From: Calycina herbarum
Lineage: Eukaryota > Ascomycota > Leotiomycetes > Helotiales > Pezizellaceae
Assembly: GCA_001414485.1 (NCBI GenBank)
Contig: LLEY01000013.1
Location: 124,001 to 188,000, forward strand
DNA length: 64,000 bases
Direction of reading: 5' to 3'
The notes beneath the pieces are model-generated. The model worked only from the letters and a program-made list of their open reading frames with translations. It was not told the DNA's origin and ran no database searches. Numbering within the stretch: position 1 is the stretch's first letter; the number at the start of each line of letters is the position of its first letter. Positions 1 through 12,394 of this stretch are shown here, piece after piece. A program made the position numbers and the translations under genes.

Positions 1-362
1 GCGTCTTGCGGTAGGAAGGCTATACTGATTCGCACATGAGAAATTGATGGAGGGTCCCCATGCAAGGGTTTAGGACACCTGCATCGGAGCCTCCTAGACG
101 CAGAAAGATGGTGTAGAGGATTCTGATGGTAACGTCCCAAATCCATAGGAGAGTAAGAAAGATTGTTGGAACTGCCAAGACGAAAAGAAAACCAAGTCAA
201 CGTATATGAAAACGCTTGACAGAAGAGATAATGGGTAATTCAAGTAGCATGCGTAAGTATGTATAGAGAAGTGCAAAAAAAGGTTGAAGTATGTGTAGAT
301 GGAGAGATCATTTTTGCAACGGTGTTTTGGAGCGTGGAACTTAAAACAAAGTCTGGGTGGGT

Positions 363-400
363 GCCTTGATGCCTTGATGCCTTAATGCCTTGATGCCTTA
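363..400. repeat. Short tandem repeat, GCCTTGAT-type unit
   Basis: Five near-identical 8-base copies of GCCTTGAT (one with a single change) lie head to tail. It is a minisatellite-like tract overlapping the 3' end of a doubtful small ORF on the minus strand. Confidence 0.8.
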
Positions 401-705
401 TAAGGCTTCCACCACCCGTCATCTTGGAATGAAACTGCTTCGACAACAATCCTGGGATCATCTTCAATTGTGTATACATTGTCGAACTCCGAGCAGCCGC
501 GGCACTCAGTACATACCTGCCCTTGTACCGAGGAACATGTGATTAGGATGTCGCTTCGGCTTCCAAAGCGGTACTCGATTCGGCATATGATCAGTTGAGC
601 GATCCAAGGATAGCTTACTACCGGATCCCACAGGCCCACAGGATGCCTTCGTACCAATCGACTCACTTCCCCCTTATGCACGGATTCCGGAGCTGCCTGT
701 GCCAT
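382..705 (-). CDS. Doubtful small ORF, 107 aa, unrecognised
   Basis: An ATG-initiated minus-strand frame of 107 codons with no recognised domain. It has a Cys-rich patch (VCTECRGC) around residue 70 and a Trp-rich end (DGWWKPYK). An internal GTATGT-like site could be a splice donor, so the C-terminal half may be intron. The last codons run into the GCCTTGAT tandem repeat, which argues against conservation. I do not recognise the protein and it may not be real. Confidence 0.2.
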   Translation of the reverse strand: MAQAAPESVHKGEVSRLVRRHPVGLWDPVVSYPWIAQLIICRIEYRFGSRSDILITCSSVQGQVCTECRGCSEFDNVYTIEDDPRIVVEAVSFQDDGWWKPYKASRH

Positions 706-1775
706 TTATATACTCTCTTTGGATTGTACGTTTTTGGCGATGCCAATAAAATCCTAGTTGAACATTTCAGGAGATGTGAATGGTCCTAGTATTCTTTACA
801 TATTTCCTATTCAGGTCTTATCTGGTCCATTCCTCCTTTGGGGGAAATAATTTTCTCGCCTTGTCACACACCTGAGAAAGTTGCTGGACCTGAATTTTGA
901 AATCACGTTTTTCCGACCACTCTATCACCGGGCTGTCCGTCAATGAAACGTTTCAGAGGTATTATTTCTACCAATTACGAAGAGACATAATTCATCGACT
1001 GAGAACTGACCAGGCCGGATCGTCGGAGGATCATCTTGGTTTGATAGAAATCTTCGGGAATTCTTTTGGATTGAGTAATCCCGAGAAACGGCAAAAGAAC
1101 ACAACAGATTTCTTTCCTGTCTGATTAGCCTCTGCTTAGTTCTCAAAAGTTCCGATTTCTCCTTTTTCTCTCCCTCATCAAACATTACGCTGTCTCAAAT
1201 CAGAGCTCTCGTCGCCAATGATGGTCGGCGCGTCAATGTGTTAACGGTCCAGCCCGCGATGTCTTCTTCAGAAAATACGCCTGCCTCAATCTTTATGACA
1301 AAGAATCATCATATATGGAAGAGGCCAGGAGGAGAGTTATACTTGAAGATTGACAGCCTGGACGGGAGTCCGGGGGTCGTGCCTTCCCTTCTCGACCCAA
1401 AGACCTCCCCACTAGTTAGCTGGTGCGACGAGGGAAGGAGCGACCTCGAGAGTTCTGATGAATTCTTTTCCCGTCTACCTAGTAATATCCTACAATGGTA
1501 AAATGATCGTTGTCCGCTATACCACTTATCTCAAGCGGCCTGTTCATCATCAACATCTTACAAAATCGAAAGCCTACAAGAGATTCCCAACACCACCTAT
1601 CTGTTTCTACATTGTACTATCATATCATTGCTCGCCTTCGCATACCCACAATCCCATTCCAAAAGATCAAAAAAAGGTAAATTCCATTTATTCCATACAA
1701 AATTATTTTTCATCTCTCACATTATCATACCAACTCATAAACAACATACATTAACTAATCCCCCACCCCCTCACC
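706..1775. other. Intergenic, nothing recognised
   Basis: Only short overlapping frames without domains, signal peptides or credible splice structure. The right third is C/A-rich on the plus strand, as in untranslated or promoter DNA. Confidence 0.5.
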
Positions 1776-2363
1776 TCATATCTTCCCCCACAAAAATGCC
1801 CTCTTCGGCTTCTCAATCGGCCTCGTCCTCCCCCCATCCGCCTTCCAAATTTCATATTTACTCATAACCTTCCCCTCCCCATCCCTCCTCGTCTCAGCCA
1901 TCAAATTCCGCTTAACCTCCCTGTTCAAACCCGGCGCATAAAACTTCGCATTCCCCTTCGTAATCCTCGGTTCAAGCACCATATTCAACGGCCCACCCCT
2001 CTTCTCTTCCCTCCTAAATAAATTTCCCCAACTCCCCGGTTCCATGACTCTAAACTTTTGTTGCGGTTGCGGTCGCATCGGAGGAGAGTATAAATGTGAA
2101 GTATATGGTTTTGAGGAAAAAGAGGAGTAGGATTCCATTTCCATTTCTTTCTGTTTTTGTCGAGCGATGCGACGCGCGCGGTGACGCCAGATGCGGCGTT
2201 GACAGCAGCACCAGCAGAGGAGGAGGGATATTATTGTTCCGAGAAGCAGGCACGAAACGAGGATGGCGATGGCTTGGGTTGAGAGTTTGGCTGCTGCTAT
2301 GGCTGTTTCGGGGGGGACGTAGCGGGTTGTTAAGATTGAGGCGAGAGAGAGGGAGGGTGGCAT
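1776..2363 (-). CDS. Small single-pass membrane protein, 195 aa, unknown function
   Basis: An intronless ATG-initiated frame. Residues about 28-50 form one hydrophobic helix ending in a cysteine cluster (LLLCWCCC), followed at once by a strongly basic stretch (QRRIWRHRARRIARQKQK), so the C-terminus should be cytosolic by the positive-inside rule. The rest is polar and basic, with no enzyme motif. The Cys run beside the membrane is a plausible palmitoylation site (inference). The layout resembles the many small type I/III fungal membrane proteins that lack an assigned role. The ATG chosen is the first in frame. Confidence 0.5.
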   Translation of the reverse strand: MPPSLSLASILTTRYVPPETAIAAAKLSTQAIAILVSCLLLGTIISLLLCWCCCQRRIWRHRARRIARQKQKEMEMESYSSFSSKPYTSHLYSPPMRPQPQQKFRVMEPGSWGNLFRREEKRGGPLNMVLEPRITKGNAKFYAPGLNREVKRNLMAETRRDGEGKVMSKYEIWKADGGRTRPIEKPKRAFLWGKI

Positions 2364-3464
2364 GGTTTATATTTTGTTTATTTTGTTGGAGATTAGGATG
2401 TTGGTTTTGAGGCTTAGCAGGGCGCGTGTTGTTGGAGTTGAGGTTGGTGATGATGGTGAAGTCTTTAATGTGTTTTGGAAATTGTGAAGAGGGAGGATCT
2501 CAAAACCAACTTCTTTCAAACTTCCTCTCTTTATTAATAACCCAAAGAATTCAAGAAAAGAAGCCTCTTATCATTTATCCCACAACCACCTCGCCGGCAC
2601 CAACACCACCGGCCGTAAAACCACTCAAGCCTCCCATCGTGACGTGCGAGTCTTACGAGTGTTGCCTTGGTACCCACGGAACATCGGGGTTTTGGAACTT
2701 TTGGTCTGCGGATGCCTGCGCGTAAGCGAGGCGCAAAGGGGGCGGAGTCTGGAATTTTAGCGCTGGGTCTCGCTTTCGTATTAGGTTGTCGATCGTCTGA
2801 TTGGTTAGCCTTATGTTGGTTTCTGGAGGCAGACAATGTTGGTAGTGAATTTTAGGTGCCTTGTAATTTTGTAGCATGTTTTTTATGATTGGTTGGAAAT
2901 TTCAGATGGTCGCGTTTGTGCACTTTCTAAGAGGAATTTTGGTTCCAGGCTAGAATTAGTCCTGAGATGTGAATTGTTTACGGGCGTAGAGTAAATAGTT
3001 GATGTGTGGGGAATAAGCGGGAGTGCGAATGAAATGTGGCGGAGCTATTTATAGCACGAACTGAAGTGAGTCTGAACGCTCTGATTCGCTGCATTGCTTC
3101 TCGTTTTCGCTTTCGCTTCGACAGTTGAACTTAAGTATCGAGTTCATAGTATTTGTCTATGAATGGAAATAGAGCTTCAAGAACGAGTGCTTTAAAAAAA
3201 GACGGAGAGGGGTTTCGAAAGCGATTCAGGAAAATTATCTCTCGCACAAGTGCCAAGTTAGACAACCTTGTCAGGGAGCCTGTGACTTCTTGATATTTTT
3301 GTACATGAATGGAGATGTCTTGACATGAAGACTGGGTATATGATACAAAATATTTTACATCCTTATACAATACTCTTTGAGATTTGTGTTAATACACCGG
3401 CACCACCGGACTTCTACTCATCTTGTTGGCTGCCCGTTGATATTTATCCGAAATGTAAAATCCT
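2364..3464. other. Intergenic region upstream of 1776-2363 and downstream of the synthetase gene
   Basis: It should hold the promoter of the small membrane protein and the 3' end of the tyrosyl-tRNA synthetase transcript. Frames here are short and overlap on both strands. No further gene is supported. Confidence 0.5.
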
Positions 3465-5353
3465 TTACTCCGGCTTGTCTGACTGAGGTTCTTGCGTACC
3501 ACGAGGCGTCTCAAGATTCTCCAAAACCTTCTTGTTTCGCATCTCCAAATTGCTGAGCGGGCCGCGCTGAAGTTTTTGTCCAGGATAGGTTTTTCCAGAG
3601 ACATCAAAGTCAGCATCAGGAACCACCTGGATGATTCTGATATTATGTTTCCCTTTTCTAAGCATCAAAAGATCCCCATGAACGAGAAATTTGGAGGTTT
3701 CCTCGGGTTTCCAAGGCTTTATTCTGGTCCAGCTAACGAAGGCATCATTCATTGCTGCCTTTCCATGTGGCATCCCTCCAATAAATACGCTCAATTGTGT
3801 TGCAAGACGATGCCCCTCGGTTGCCGAGGCTGCAAGCCCAGCGGCGTAAAGAATCCGACCAATGCTCAATGTATGGACAACAGAGTGGGGTAATTGAACG
3901 TTGGCACGTGGTTTGTTGTTGAGTGTAACATAACCAGCCTTTGCGTCATCATCAATGGGAACCTCCATAGTCAATGATTCTTCAGGCTTCTTTTGGAATA
4001 AGAAACGATGTTGCTCCTCTGTAACTTTTGCTTCGTGAGGTCCGTGAACTAACTCCACAACCTCGCGAGCGAGGGCATGCTGTGCGACTCGTTTCTTTGG
4101 ATCCTCCATATGTTGCTTTACCACAGTGTCGATTTCTTTAATTGGCATAAACGTGAACATCTTCAAATATTTGCTGACATCGGCGTCCGCAGTTTGGAGA
4201 AAATACTTGTAAAGGTCAAATGTGCTTGTCTTTTCAGAATCAAGCCAGATGGCGTTTCCCTCACTCTTCCCGAATTTTTTACCAGAGCTCAAGGTCAACA
4301 GTGGAACTGTAAAGCCAAATGGATCTCCCATAGGCTCGACCTTATTTCGTACGACAGGGTCTGGGTGGTTCTTTGAGATATACTTGATGGCATCGATTCC
4401 AGCAGTAATGTTTCCGAATTGGTCGGCGCCACCAATTTGCATATGTACTCCTTTCGTATGGAACATATGCCACCAATCCCAAGCTTGCATTAGAGGGTAT
4501 GTGAATTCTGCAAATGACATGCCGTCACCGTTCTTCATCTTATTTTTCACGCTGGCAAGTCAGCAATTTTCCCATCTTAGCAAGACCAAGAATACTCACG
4601 TCTCTCGAGCAAGCATTGGTCCCAATCGCATGCCGTGACCTAGAACCTGTAGAACCTCAAGAAGGGGCTGTTTGTTCCACCACGCAGCATTGTTGGCCAG
4701 CTCCTTATGCATCGCCCAACCATTGTATTCGTGAGACTCCATGCGTCTCTTGCCGTATGGTTCCATATTAAGCCACAACTTTTTCAGTTGATAATGCATG
4801 GCTACCATTTTCGCCGTTCGTTCGGATGAGTGCTCCTTTTCCCGGGTGGTCAATCGATCGGTTGGATCTCCAATTTTTGCCGTTGATCCTCCCAGCAGCG
4901 TCACAGCATGATATCCATTCAAATACATCCAGCCCAGCGCCATGAATGGCAGCAGATGGCCAACATGGAGAGAATCGGCGGTTGGGTCGATTCCGACATA
5001 TGCTCCCAGCCTTGACTCCGTCATGCGTTTGTCGACTAGATCTCGATCACTGGAAGCCAATATGTTAGCCTAGAACCAAGCGGAAAGTATCTGGGCTTAA
5101 TGCCATACCCAGTGATGCTGTTCACCAAGCCCCTCTCTTCCAGAATGGTGAGCATGCTCTTCCGTCTTCCTGCTGCGATGTCTGCTGCTCGCTCTTGCCA
5201 TTGTAATTCTGCGCCGGCAACTTTTGTCATGTATTTTATGCCAATCCAACGTCTGCTCGTCCAACTCGGGGATTTTCGTGCTCGAAAGGAACATTGTGCA
5301 CACACATAAAGGTTGGGTCTGGCGGAGCTTCGAAGTAAGGAGGGTGAGGCCAT
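3465..5353 (-). CDS. Mitochondrial tyrosyl-tRNA synthetase (cyt-18/MSY1 type)
   Basis: Class I aminoacyl-tRNA synthetase that charges mitochondrial tRNA-Tyr. My model has three exons, 5353-5109, 5049-4600 and 4551-3465, joined by 59- and 48-bp GT-AG introns, giving 593 aa. The first about 40 residues are Ser/Arg-rich with few acids, a mitochondrial presequence. The catalytic core shows [13 protein letters not shown] (HIGH motif, about 110-113), then GADQFGNI and KFGKSEG (KMSKS motif, 324-328). The C-terminus has an S4-like RNA-binding stretch ([16 protein letters not shown]). In Neurospora the orthologue CYT-18 also helps splice mitochondrial group I introns. Whether that holds here cannot be read from the sequence. 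The gene is divergent from the raffinose synthase-like gene. Confidence 0.93.
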
Positions 5354-6020
5354 GATGGCGGGTGGAAAGGTTCCTATAGAACCATGAAAAGGGGAGTTGG
5401 AGATACGAGATTGGCGATTGGTATGATCCGGCTAGGTGGAGAAGCTGGGATTGTAGGGCGGAGGAAGAATTGAAGGTGTTGATAGCTTTGGAAATGCTTC
5501 TGGAAAAAAAGACAGCCTCGAGCCTTTTGGAGAGACGCGATTGCGGCCTTGATTCCGAGGCATGAGACGACTTCGCAGGGATTGCGCATCCCCGGCCCCG
5601 GATCGGAGTCGTCTTGTGTTTTCCCCCACCTCCCCTCACTTGTACGGTGGACTGTATGGAGTAGATCTTCAAAATGTAGGTACGACCAAGACTATTACTA
5701 CCATAGCTGCATTGCATCAGTGTGTGTTGGCAATTCCTAAGTACTCTCCTCTACTCCCGCCTTCTCTTGTATGTTGGGACCTTTCTTCTGTTCTCGTCTC
5801 ATTCTCGTCTACTCCTTCCCTCTCTTATATAGCTCAATTGGTTGTCTTGCCCAACTCGCAACTTCCTCTCCGCAACTAGCTCCTGCCCTTTTGCCCCTCT
5901 ATAATTGGATCCTGTTGTTCTTGATAATCTTAACCTCAACTGGAACTTCTATACTCCTTCCAGTCACTCCTCTTCGTTGAACAACATCTACATCTGGTGT
6001 CATCCCCATCTCCTTCCATC
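5354..6020. promoter_or_regulatory. Shared divergent promoter region
   Basis: These 667 bp separate the ATGs of the synthetase (leftward) and the raffinose synthase-like gene (rightward) and must hold both promoters. The right part is pyrimidine-rich (TTCTC/CTCC tracts), typical of fungal 5' leaders. No specific operator is identified. Confidence 0.5.
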
Positions 6021-9000
6021 ATGACGGAACCTCAAGTTTATATTTCCGGCGCCGATGGTAACGAGGTTTTCCAGGCCGCCTACATCCCCAAACAAAAACC
6101 ACCTACGCCTGCAAATCATCCCAGCATGAAAGCCTACATTTCAACCTTCCCTCCCCTGGGTCAGGTCACAGAAATTGATCATAGCACCACTCTTTTCACA
6201 GCTCTTCTGGAAGTAGACCCGAGCCGGGCACATCTTCCATGGGAGGTATCACTATGTCGTGCAGATGAAGTACCTACTTCCCACTGGAAAGAAGTCCCCT
6301 TGGATCCTTTGAAAGATTCGTCCGCCCACCCGCTGGCACTTCAAGATAGACCAAACGGCCTCATACGTCTGTACTTTACCACTCCTCTTTCAATCCACGT
6401 CCCGACAACCTTCACGGTGAAGTTTCGAGAGGATTCCAAGTCTTCGTGGAACTGGGCCAGGGAAGCAAGTGTCCAAGGGATCCATGATGGAATACTTCTT
6501 TTGAAGTCACTCACTAGTCAAGATGATATATCAAGCGACCTGGGGGACTACGTTGAGGGTCTAAATCCTATTTTGAAGTCCAAGAATTATAGAAGTCAAT
6601 CTCCAGGCACTACACTCTGGGCTGTTGAGGCCCCAATTGAAGCAGCAGACGGCGAGACTTCGAATATCAAAGATATCCCTTTTGGTCTGCCATGGGGAAA
6701 AGACCCGAAAAAAAGCTTCATGAGGTTAGTACAGTACCGATGGAGGCGATTGTGATGGGGGTTGCGTTTCATCGTCTCCTCTAAACGAAATCCTTTGCTA
6801 ACACCTTCCAGATACTTTGCACTCATCCGCATCTGGTCACCATGGGCAAGTTCAAATTTTTCCTCCCTGTGGGTATCTGTAATAATCTCGTTTTTTGCAG
6901 CTAGCGCCACGCCAAGGAAAATCAGTTTTCGATTTAGACAAGGATGCAGTACTCTGCTCGTTCCTTAACAAGGAAGGAAAGCATTTGGTTTTGCTCGGCG
7001 TCAGTGGTGTGACCGATGTTATGGCAATGTTCAAGAGTGACTCTGATGGGAACGTGGTTTTGAAGGTATTCATCGTGAAGGGTTGACTTGAGAGATTACT
7101 AACCATAAGTAGGTCCGCAATGATAGCCCCGAGGACGATACCGCACATATTATTGTAGGTTTAGGAGACAATTTCGAATCTGCAAATGCTGCCGTTATGT
7201 ATCACGCGAGGGGACTTGTCACTGCAGCACAAATCGCAACCGGAGAACAGCAGAAACAGCTTGGGGCTCTAATAGAAGGAAACGAGTCAACTAAAGTCTG
7301 GGCGGAAAATTGGTACGATGGCTTAACCTATTGTGAGTGCTGTTTTGACTGGAAGAGTTCTCTGGCTAAACTATATAGGTACTTGGAACGCTCTCGGTCA
7401 ACGACTTACCGAGGACAAGATTCTCAAGGCAGTTGAAACCCTTGCAGAAAACAAAATCAACGTTGCAAACTTCATTATCGATGATAATTGGCAAGCCATC
7501 GACTACAGAGGTCATGGCCAATTTCAACATGGTTGGTCCGAGTTTGAAGCCGAGCGAACAGCATTCCCAAATGGATTGAAGCACACCGTTGCAAAGATTC
7601 GTGAGAAGCATCCAAGTATTCAACACATTGCTGTCTGGCATGCAATTCTCGGATATTGGGGTGGCTTGGACCCAGAAGGGAAGATTGCGAAATCCTATAA
7701 GACGGTTGAAGTTGTACGAGAAGATGCAAAGCGACGCAACCTCCCCCTTGGAGGCAAGATGACTGTCGTGGCGCTGGAGGACGTTTCCAGGTTCTACGAT
7801 GACTTTTACAAATTCTTATCGTCCTGTGGGGTCGATGCTGTAAAGACAGAGTACGTCCCCCACCACCACTCCTCAGCTCCACTCCCCAACTCTCTTCGAC
7901 AGTTTTCCACCCTCAAGCTAATATCTATATAGCGCACAATTTATGCTCGACACTTTTGTATCAGCGAAAGCCCGCAGAGAACTCATCCCTACCTATTTAG
8001 ATGCATGGACCGTTTCGACTCTACGACATTTCAGCATCAAGGCAATATCCTGCATGTCTCAAACTCCGCAGATTCTTTTCCATTCTCAACTACCTCAACA
8101 TTCCCCTCCACTTCTTGTTCGGAATTCAGACGACTTCTTCCCAGAAATTCCTACTAGTCATCCGTGGCACATTTGGACGAATGCACATAATGCGCTATTT
8201 ACACAGCATCTAAACGTAATTCCTGACTGGGATATGTTCCAAACAGTTCATGATTACTCCGGATTCCACGCTGCCGCAAGATGTGTTAGTGGTGGCCCGA
8301 TTTATATCACCGATGTGCCAGGGCAGCATGATTTCGACTTGATCAATCAAATGACAGGTCCTACGATTCGAGGAAAGACTGTCATCTTCAGGCCAAGTGT
8401 GGTGGGTAAGAGCTTAGATCCGTACAACGGATATGATGATGACAACCTACTTCTTGTAGGAACATATCACGGTAATTCTTACCTCCACCTAATATTACTT
8501 TCATCTGGAACCCGCTTTCTAACTTTCAGTAGGTGCTGCAGTAACAGGAACCGGAATGATAGGCTTCTTCAACGTCTCTGGCCGACCAATCACTGAACTC
8601 GTACCTCTCTCGAAATGGCCTGGTGTGGTGGAGGCACAACTATATGTTGTTCGCGCACACTCGAGTGGTTTAATCTCTAAACCTATACAAGTCGTTGATC
8701 CAAACTCACTCCTTCAAATATCCCTCGGTATCCGCGGGTATGACATCCTCTCCGCATATCCTCTTCGGGGTTTCTTCGACGAGAAGAAGGATGAAACCAC
8801 ATGGCTTGCTAACTTGGGTCTCCTCGGGAAAATGGCCGGTGCAGCGGCGGTGGTGGAGAATAAGATCACGAAATTGGTGAATGGGAAGATTGTTCTTGAC
8901 ACTCATCTTAAAGCTCTTGGTATTCTTGGTGTATATATCTCGACCTTGCCGAAGTTTGAGTGGAAGGAGCGATTGATGATTACGATTCTTGGGAAGGTGG

Positions 9001-9140
9001 TGCCGATTGAGACTGTCTCGGTTAGCAAGGTCGATGAACATGTTTTGGAGGTTGATGTTGAGAAGGCATGGAAGGTGTTGGAGCTTGAACCGGGATGGAG
9101 TAATGAGGTGGGTGTTAAGATTGATATTAATCCTGCCTAG
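6021..9140 (+). CDS. Raffinose synthase/Sip1-like glycoside hydrolase (GH36 type)
   Basis: Member of the raffinose synthase/seed imbibition protein family, which transfers or hydrolyses alpha-galactosyl groups. The fungal substrate is not established. The model has seven exons: 6021-6724, 6812-6845, 6901-7065, 7113-7332, 7379-7850, 7933-8471 and 8533-9140. It gives 913 aa and frame is preserved at every junction. Visible family signatures are CTWNALGQ, FIIDDNWQ, HAILGYWGG and DAVKTD, whose Asp (about residue 532) matches the family nucleophile in the KxD motif. VSGGPIYITDVPGQHD should carry the acid/base region. I chose the ATG at 6021 because the codon further upstream in frame is GTG. The third exon is reached through an apparent GC-AG intron (6846-6900). 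No signal peptide is seen, so the protein is probably cytosolic. Confidence 0.88.
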
Positions 9141-10047
9141 AGGGTACGTAGGTAGATATTTTGCTGGGTTTTGAGGTGTTGAAAACATTCTCTTTATGAA
9201 TTATTTTTCTTGCTTGTGACTGGTTTGTGTTTTGTTGGGGGGGGGGATTGGTGTGAATATGTAAAGGGGTAGCTAAGGAACGGCTGATTTTCAAGAGAAG
9301 GCTTGGAAGAAAAGAAATTTGAAGGTCTTCGTTGTCCCACTCCTGTCAAATGAGAAAGAATCTTAGGAGATAATTGAGGAGGTTGGGACAATTGTCTAAC
9401 TCTTTTTGGGTAAGCTGTTCTTCTTTGAGTAAGCTTGTTGTTTAGGAGTAAGCCACAATTCTGAGCCACATGCTTCAGACACGGCCACTCACGTGACAGA
9501 CCCCTCTATTTTAGACATTTCTTGACCTCAACTTAGAGTGTGCCAGTATGGAAATGTTCTTTAGGAATTGTTACATTAGATATAATGGTTGGGGGAGCTT
9601 GATGGTTGAATTGGCAGAGTATTTGCTGATCACCTGCCTATTTGAAGCTTTGCTTTTCACATAAATGTTTACAGTAATTGCATCGGAAAACTAAATAACG
9701 CTTTAACTTCCTGCTCTAACCGAATACTCTACAAGTTGCAAAGGTCCTGCGTGAAAACAAATCTATGAGAACAGTCAACGCCTGATTTTCTGTATGTTCC
9801 CAGATATGCAAAGATTCGTGCTTAAGAATCAGCAGAGATCATGCTTGAGTTCCCCTAAAAACAACAAACGCCCACTATACCTGTATAATCCTAGATGTTC
9901 TACAACGACGATGTGTGGTTCTTTGATTTGATGGGAGGCAGTATGTTGGCGTAGCTTGGGGTCGTCCGCTGGCGATGGAAATGTGGTTCGTGGATACCGT
10001 GAGAAGAGCCGGATACGTCAGTCGTGATCGTGAATCTGTAGGGACTT
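9141..10047. other. Intergenic, 3' regions of convergent genes
   Basis: It lies between the 3' ends of the raffinose synthase-like and MYND genes. It contains a G run near 9238 and three copies of a GTAAGC-containing motif at about 9408, 9427 and 9445. No coding frame is supported. Confidence 0.5.
9408..9455. repeat. Three closely spaced GTAAGC-type repeats
   Basis: GGGTAAGCTG, GAGTAAGCTT and GAGTAAGCC follow one another at about 19-bp steps. The reverse complement (GGCTTACTC) is also the core of the repeat tract at 35.3-35.55 kb, so the two tracts may be related. Confidence 0.5.
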
Positions 10048-11301
10048 TCAAGGAGCATCAGCAAAAGCTTCGAGGGCACCTGGTTGTCTGAATCGTAAAG
10101 TGATTATCTTGGACTTGCGGTAAGGCGAAACAGAAGCTCTCCAGGCCTCGCTAAAGATCCCTTTCTCTTTCTTCATACCCTCGAAGAACCTCTCGAAGAC
10201 CTCCGGTTGAAGATGACGCCTCATGAAAATTTCAATCTCGGTTCCTAGGTCTCGGCCCAATGTTGGTGGTAATACGGCATTCTCGTGGATTGCCTTGCAG
10301 AACCCAAAGAAAGCTTCCTGGTGTTGGACAGTAAAGTCTTTCTCGTCCTCTCTTGCGATAAGTACCGTCTTGAGACTTCTACTCGACCATGCTTGTCTTT
10401 TTTCCTTGTCCCAAGTACCGGTGTCGATTCCGAAGGGGGTCTCCATCGCATACCCTGCCCACATATTCCCAGCCTCTCCTTCTTCTTCCTTCAACTTTAA
10501 GCAGCGAATTGGGAAGTCGAGGTTCAAGGAGATCCACGAAGCCTGGACCTCAGAGTTCTCTCTCTCAAAGATTGGGTGGTCCTTCTTAATCTTCACCGGC
10601 TCGAAGGTTGCAAGTCCAGTTCTTTGGTCCTTCTTTCCATGTAAGATCCAGGCCGATACCCACTGTTCTGGTCGCGTAACAACGAATGAGCTACAGGAGC
10701 TGCGTGAAATGTTGATGTGCAAGTAGTTTTGTATGTAAGCTAGCACTTCACGCAAAGCAGCAAGGTCAGCATCCAAGTAAGTCTTTGCCCCGTCGACAAT
10801 GGTGTAGACAAAGACCCGAATTTGCCCACGTGGAGCAGGGCGTAATATCAGAGCGTTTTCCGTTGTCCTCCCAAAACCTTGAAGCACGTGTTGGATAGAG
10901 CCATTGGGCATTTCTTGGCCGTTCTCTCCGCGAAGCTCGATACGACAGTTTTTACCAATGATCTTTCCGACGAATAGGGGGAATTCTTCGTGAGGACCGT
11001 CACTCCAGTTCTGGCAATCGTCCACTCGGGAAATTGAGGTCAGCTTGAACTCGGGTGGGCGATAGTCGACTGGGAAATCGATTGTAACTCGGTGGATTAA
11101 GAACTTGGTATCGACTGGGCTTTCCTTTTGCTTCTCTTGCATCTCTTTCAAAGCCTCGCAGTAGCGTTGGTGTAAAGCTGAGCCCAGGGTTTTGCAGGAC
11201 GCACTGCAGTACTCTGCGCATCTGCAAATGCCGCAAATCTCCAGGGTATCGCTTGCTCGGCCGCAGTTGGTGCAGTACATCTTGATTGTGGGTTGGATCA
11301 T
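10048..11301 (-). CDS. MYND-type zinc finger protein, 417 aa
   Basis: An intronless frame from ATG at 11301. An alternative Met at residue 8 lies just before the finger. Residues 9-47 form a MYND finger with the expected Cys/His spacing (YCTNCG, CGICRC, YCSASC, HQRYC), a zinc-binding protein-interaction module. The remaining about 370 residues are a mixed alpha/beta region with no SET domain or other catalytic motif that I recognise. Many filamentous fungi carry families of such MYND proteins without an assigned function. A GT/AG-like context upstream of the ATG leaves room for a 5'-UTR intron. Confidence 0.8.
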   Translation of the reverse strand: MIQPTIKMYCTNCGRASDTLEICGICRCAEYCSASCKTLGSALHQRYCEALKEMQEKQKESPVDTKFLIHRVTIDFPVDYRPPEFKLTSISRVDDCQNWSDGPHEEFPLFVGKIIGKNCRIELRGENGQEMPNGSIQHVLQGFGRTTENALILRPAPRGQIRVFVYTIVDGAKTYLDADLAALREVLAYIQNYLHINISRSSCSSFVVTRPEQWVSAWILHGKKDQRTGLATFEPVKIKKDHPIFERENSEVQASWISLNLDFPIRCLKLKEEEGEAGNMWAGYAMETPFGIDTGTWDKEKRQAWSSRSLKTVLIAREDEKDFTVQHQEAFFGFCKAIHENAVLPPTLGRDLGTEIEIFMRRHLQPEVFERFFEGMKKEKGIFSEAWRASVSPYRKSKIITLRFRQPGALEAFADAP

Positions 11302-12394
11302 TTTTCTGAAGTTGAAAGTTGTTAGTCAGTATACTGATAGATGTCTTTGGGAAAAAGATTTCAGAAGCGCAGAACGAGAGGAACTTGAGGTACAAGAATG
11401 GCTCAAACAAGACGGTCTAAAATTAATTGGCTGAGTTGATATGCAAGTTGAAAAAGACATATCACAACAGAGTGGAGATTTTGAAAATGAACTTTAAGTA
11501 GAAGAGAAGGTGAAATATGACAACTACTTACCTTATGAGTTGTGTGCTCGGCGATTAGCAAGTGACTGGATAATGGTCAGCAGCTTCTAGTAAAGGTTAA
11601 GGTGATTGCGAGAGGTATGGATTGTGGAGAGACAAGGGATTGGTAGGTGTAAGACTGTTTCAGAGAAAATTTCTGATAAGATGATCACGCGTATGGGGTA
11701 TTGTTATGCAGGTATGTTAATGGTGAGTTCAACAGAAAGAAGGCGACTTACAAGTGAGATCATGGGGGGGGTCGGAATGACAACGGTGCTTTGCAAGGTA
11801 GGTAGCAGAATCGACGCGAGGTGGAAGATGACCGGAGGGTGTGAAAACTGCTAGCTGAGGAGTTGTTAGTATGTGGCGCGGTGTTTGAGAGAAATGCTAC
11901 TTTGAGAAGATTGTTATGTGATATGAAGGTGGTGGCTGGCTCACGAAGAAGTTTGCGGGCTTGCGACAACCCAAGATCAAGTTGTGAACAACGCGCGTCG
12001 TTGATAGGAAGAAGAGGAAGAAGAGGCCGATGAAAAGCTAGGAGTTGAGATGATATTCGGTGGATTCAATGCTGAAGGGTGGTTGGAGAGGGTAAAGCCG
12101 AGGTGGGTGAATGCAGTGTTATATCTTGAAGCCGATGAGTTTGTTATCGTGTGGCCGTGGTGAGAGTTGGGGAACTGAAGGGTCTTTCTATACAAGCTTG
12201 GCGCTACTGAACAAGGATGAAAGTTGATGCTTGACGAATTCTGCACAGAGAAACGAACGAACGATGTATTGTTGACGTTGTTGAGGAAGGAGCACTGGTG
12301 TTTATGTGGGTCCTCGCTTCACGCGCGACCCACAGCGTAACACAAAACAACTTTTTGATATATACAATTGATTACGAATATATTTCCTAATCTG
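11302..12394. other. Upstream region of the MYND gene, no clear gene
   Basis: The minus strand is rich in Ser/Pro codon-like CT tracts and open over short frames, but none has a domain, good splice structure or conserved look. Most probably it is promoter and 5' leader of the MYND gene, plus the 3' flank of the UstYa-like gene. Confidence 0.4.

Noticed and set aside
5997..6020. Upstream start of the raffinose synthase-like protein
   Set aside because: The codon at 5997 is GTG; the first ATG is at 6021.
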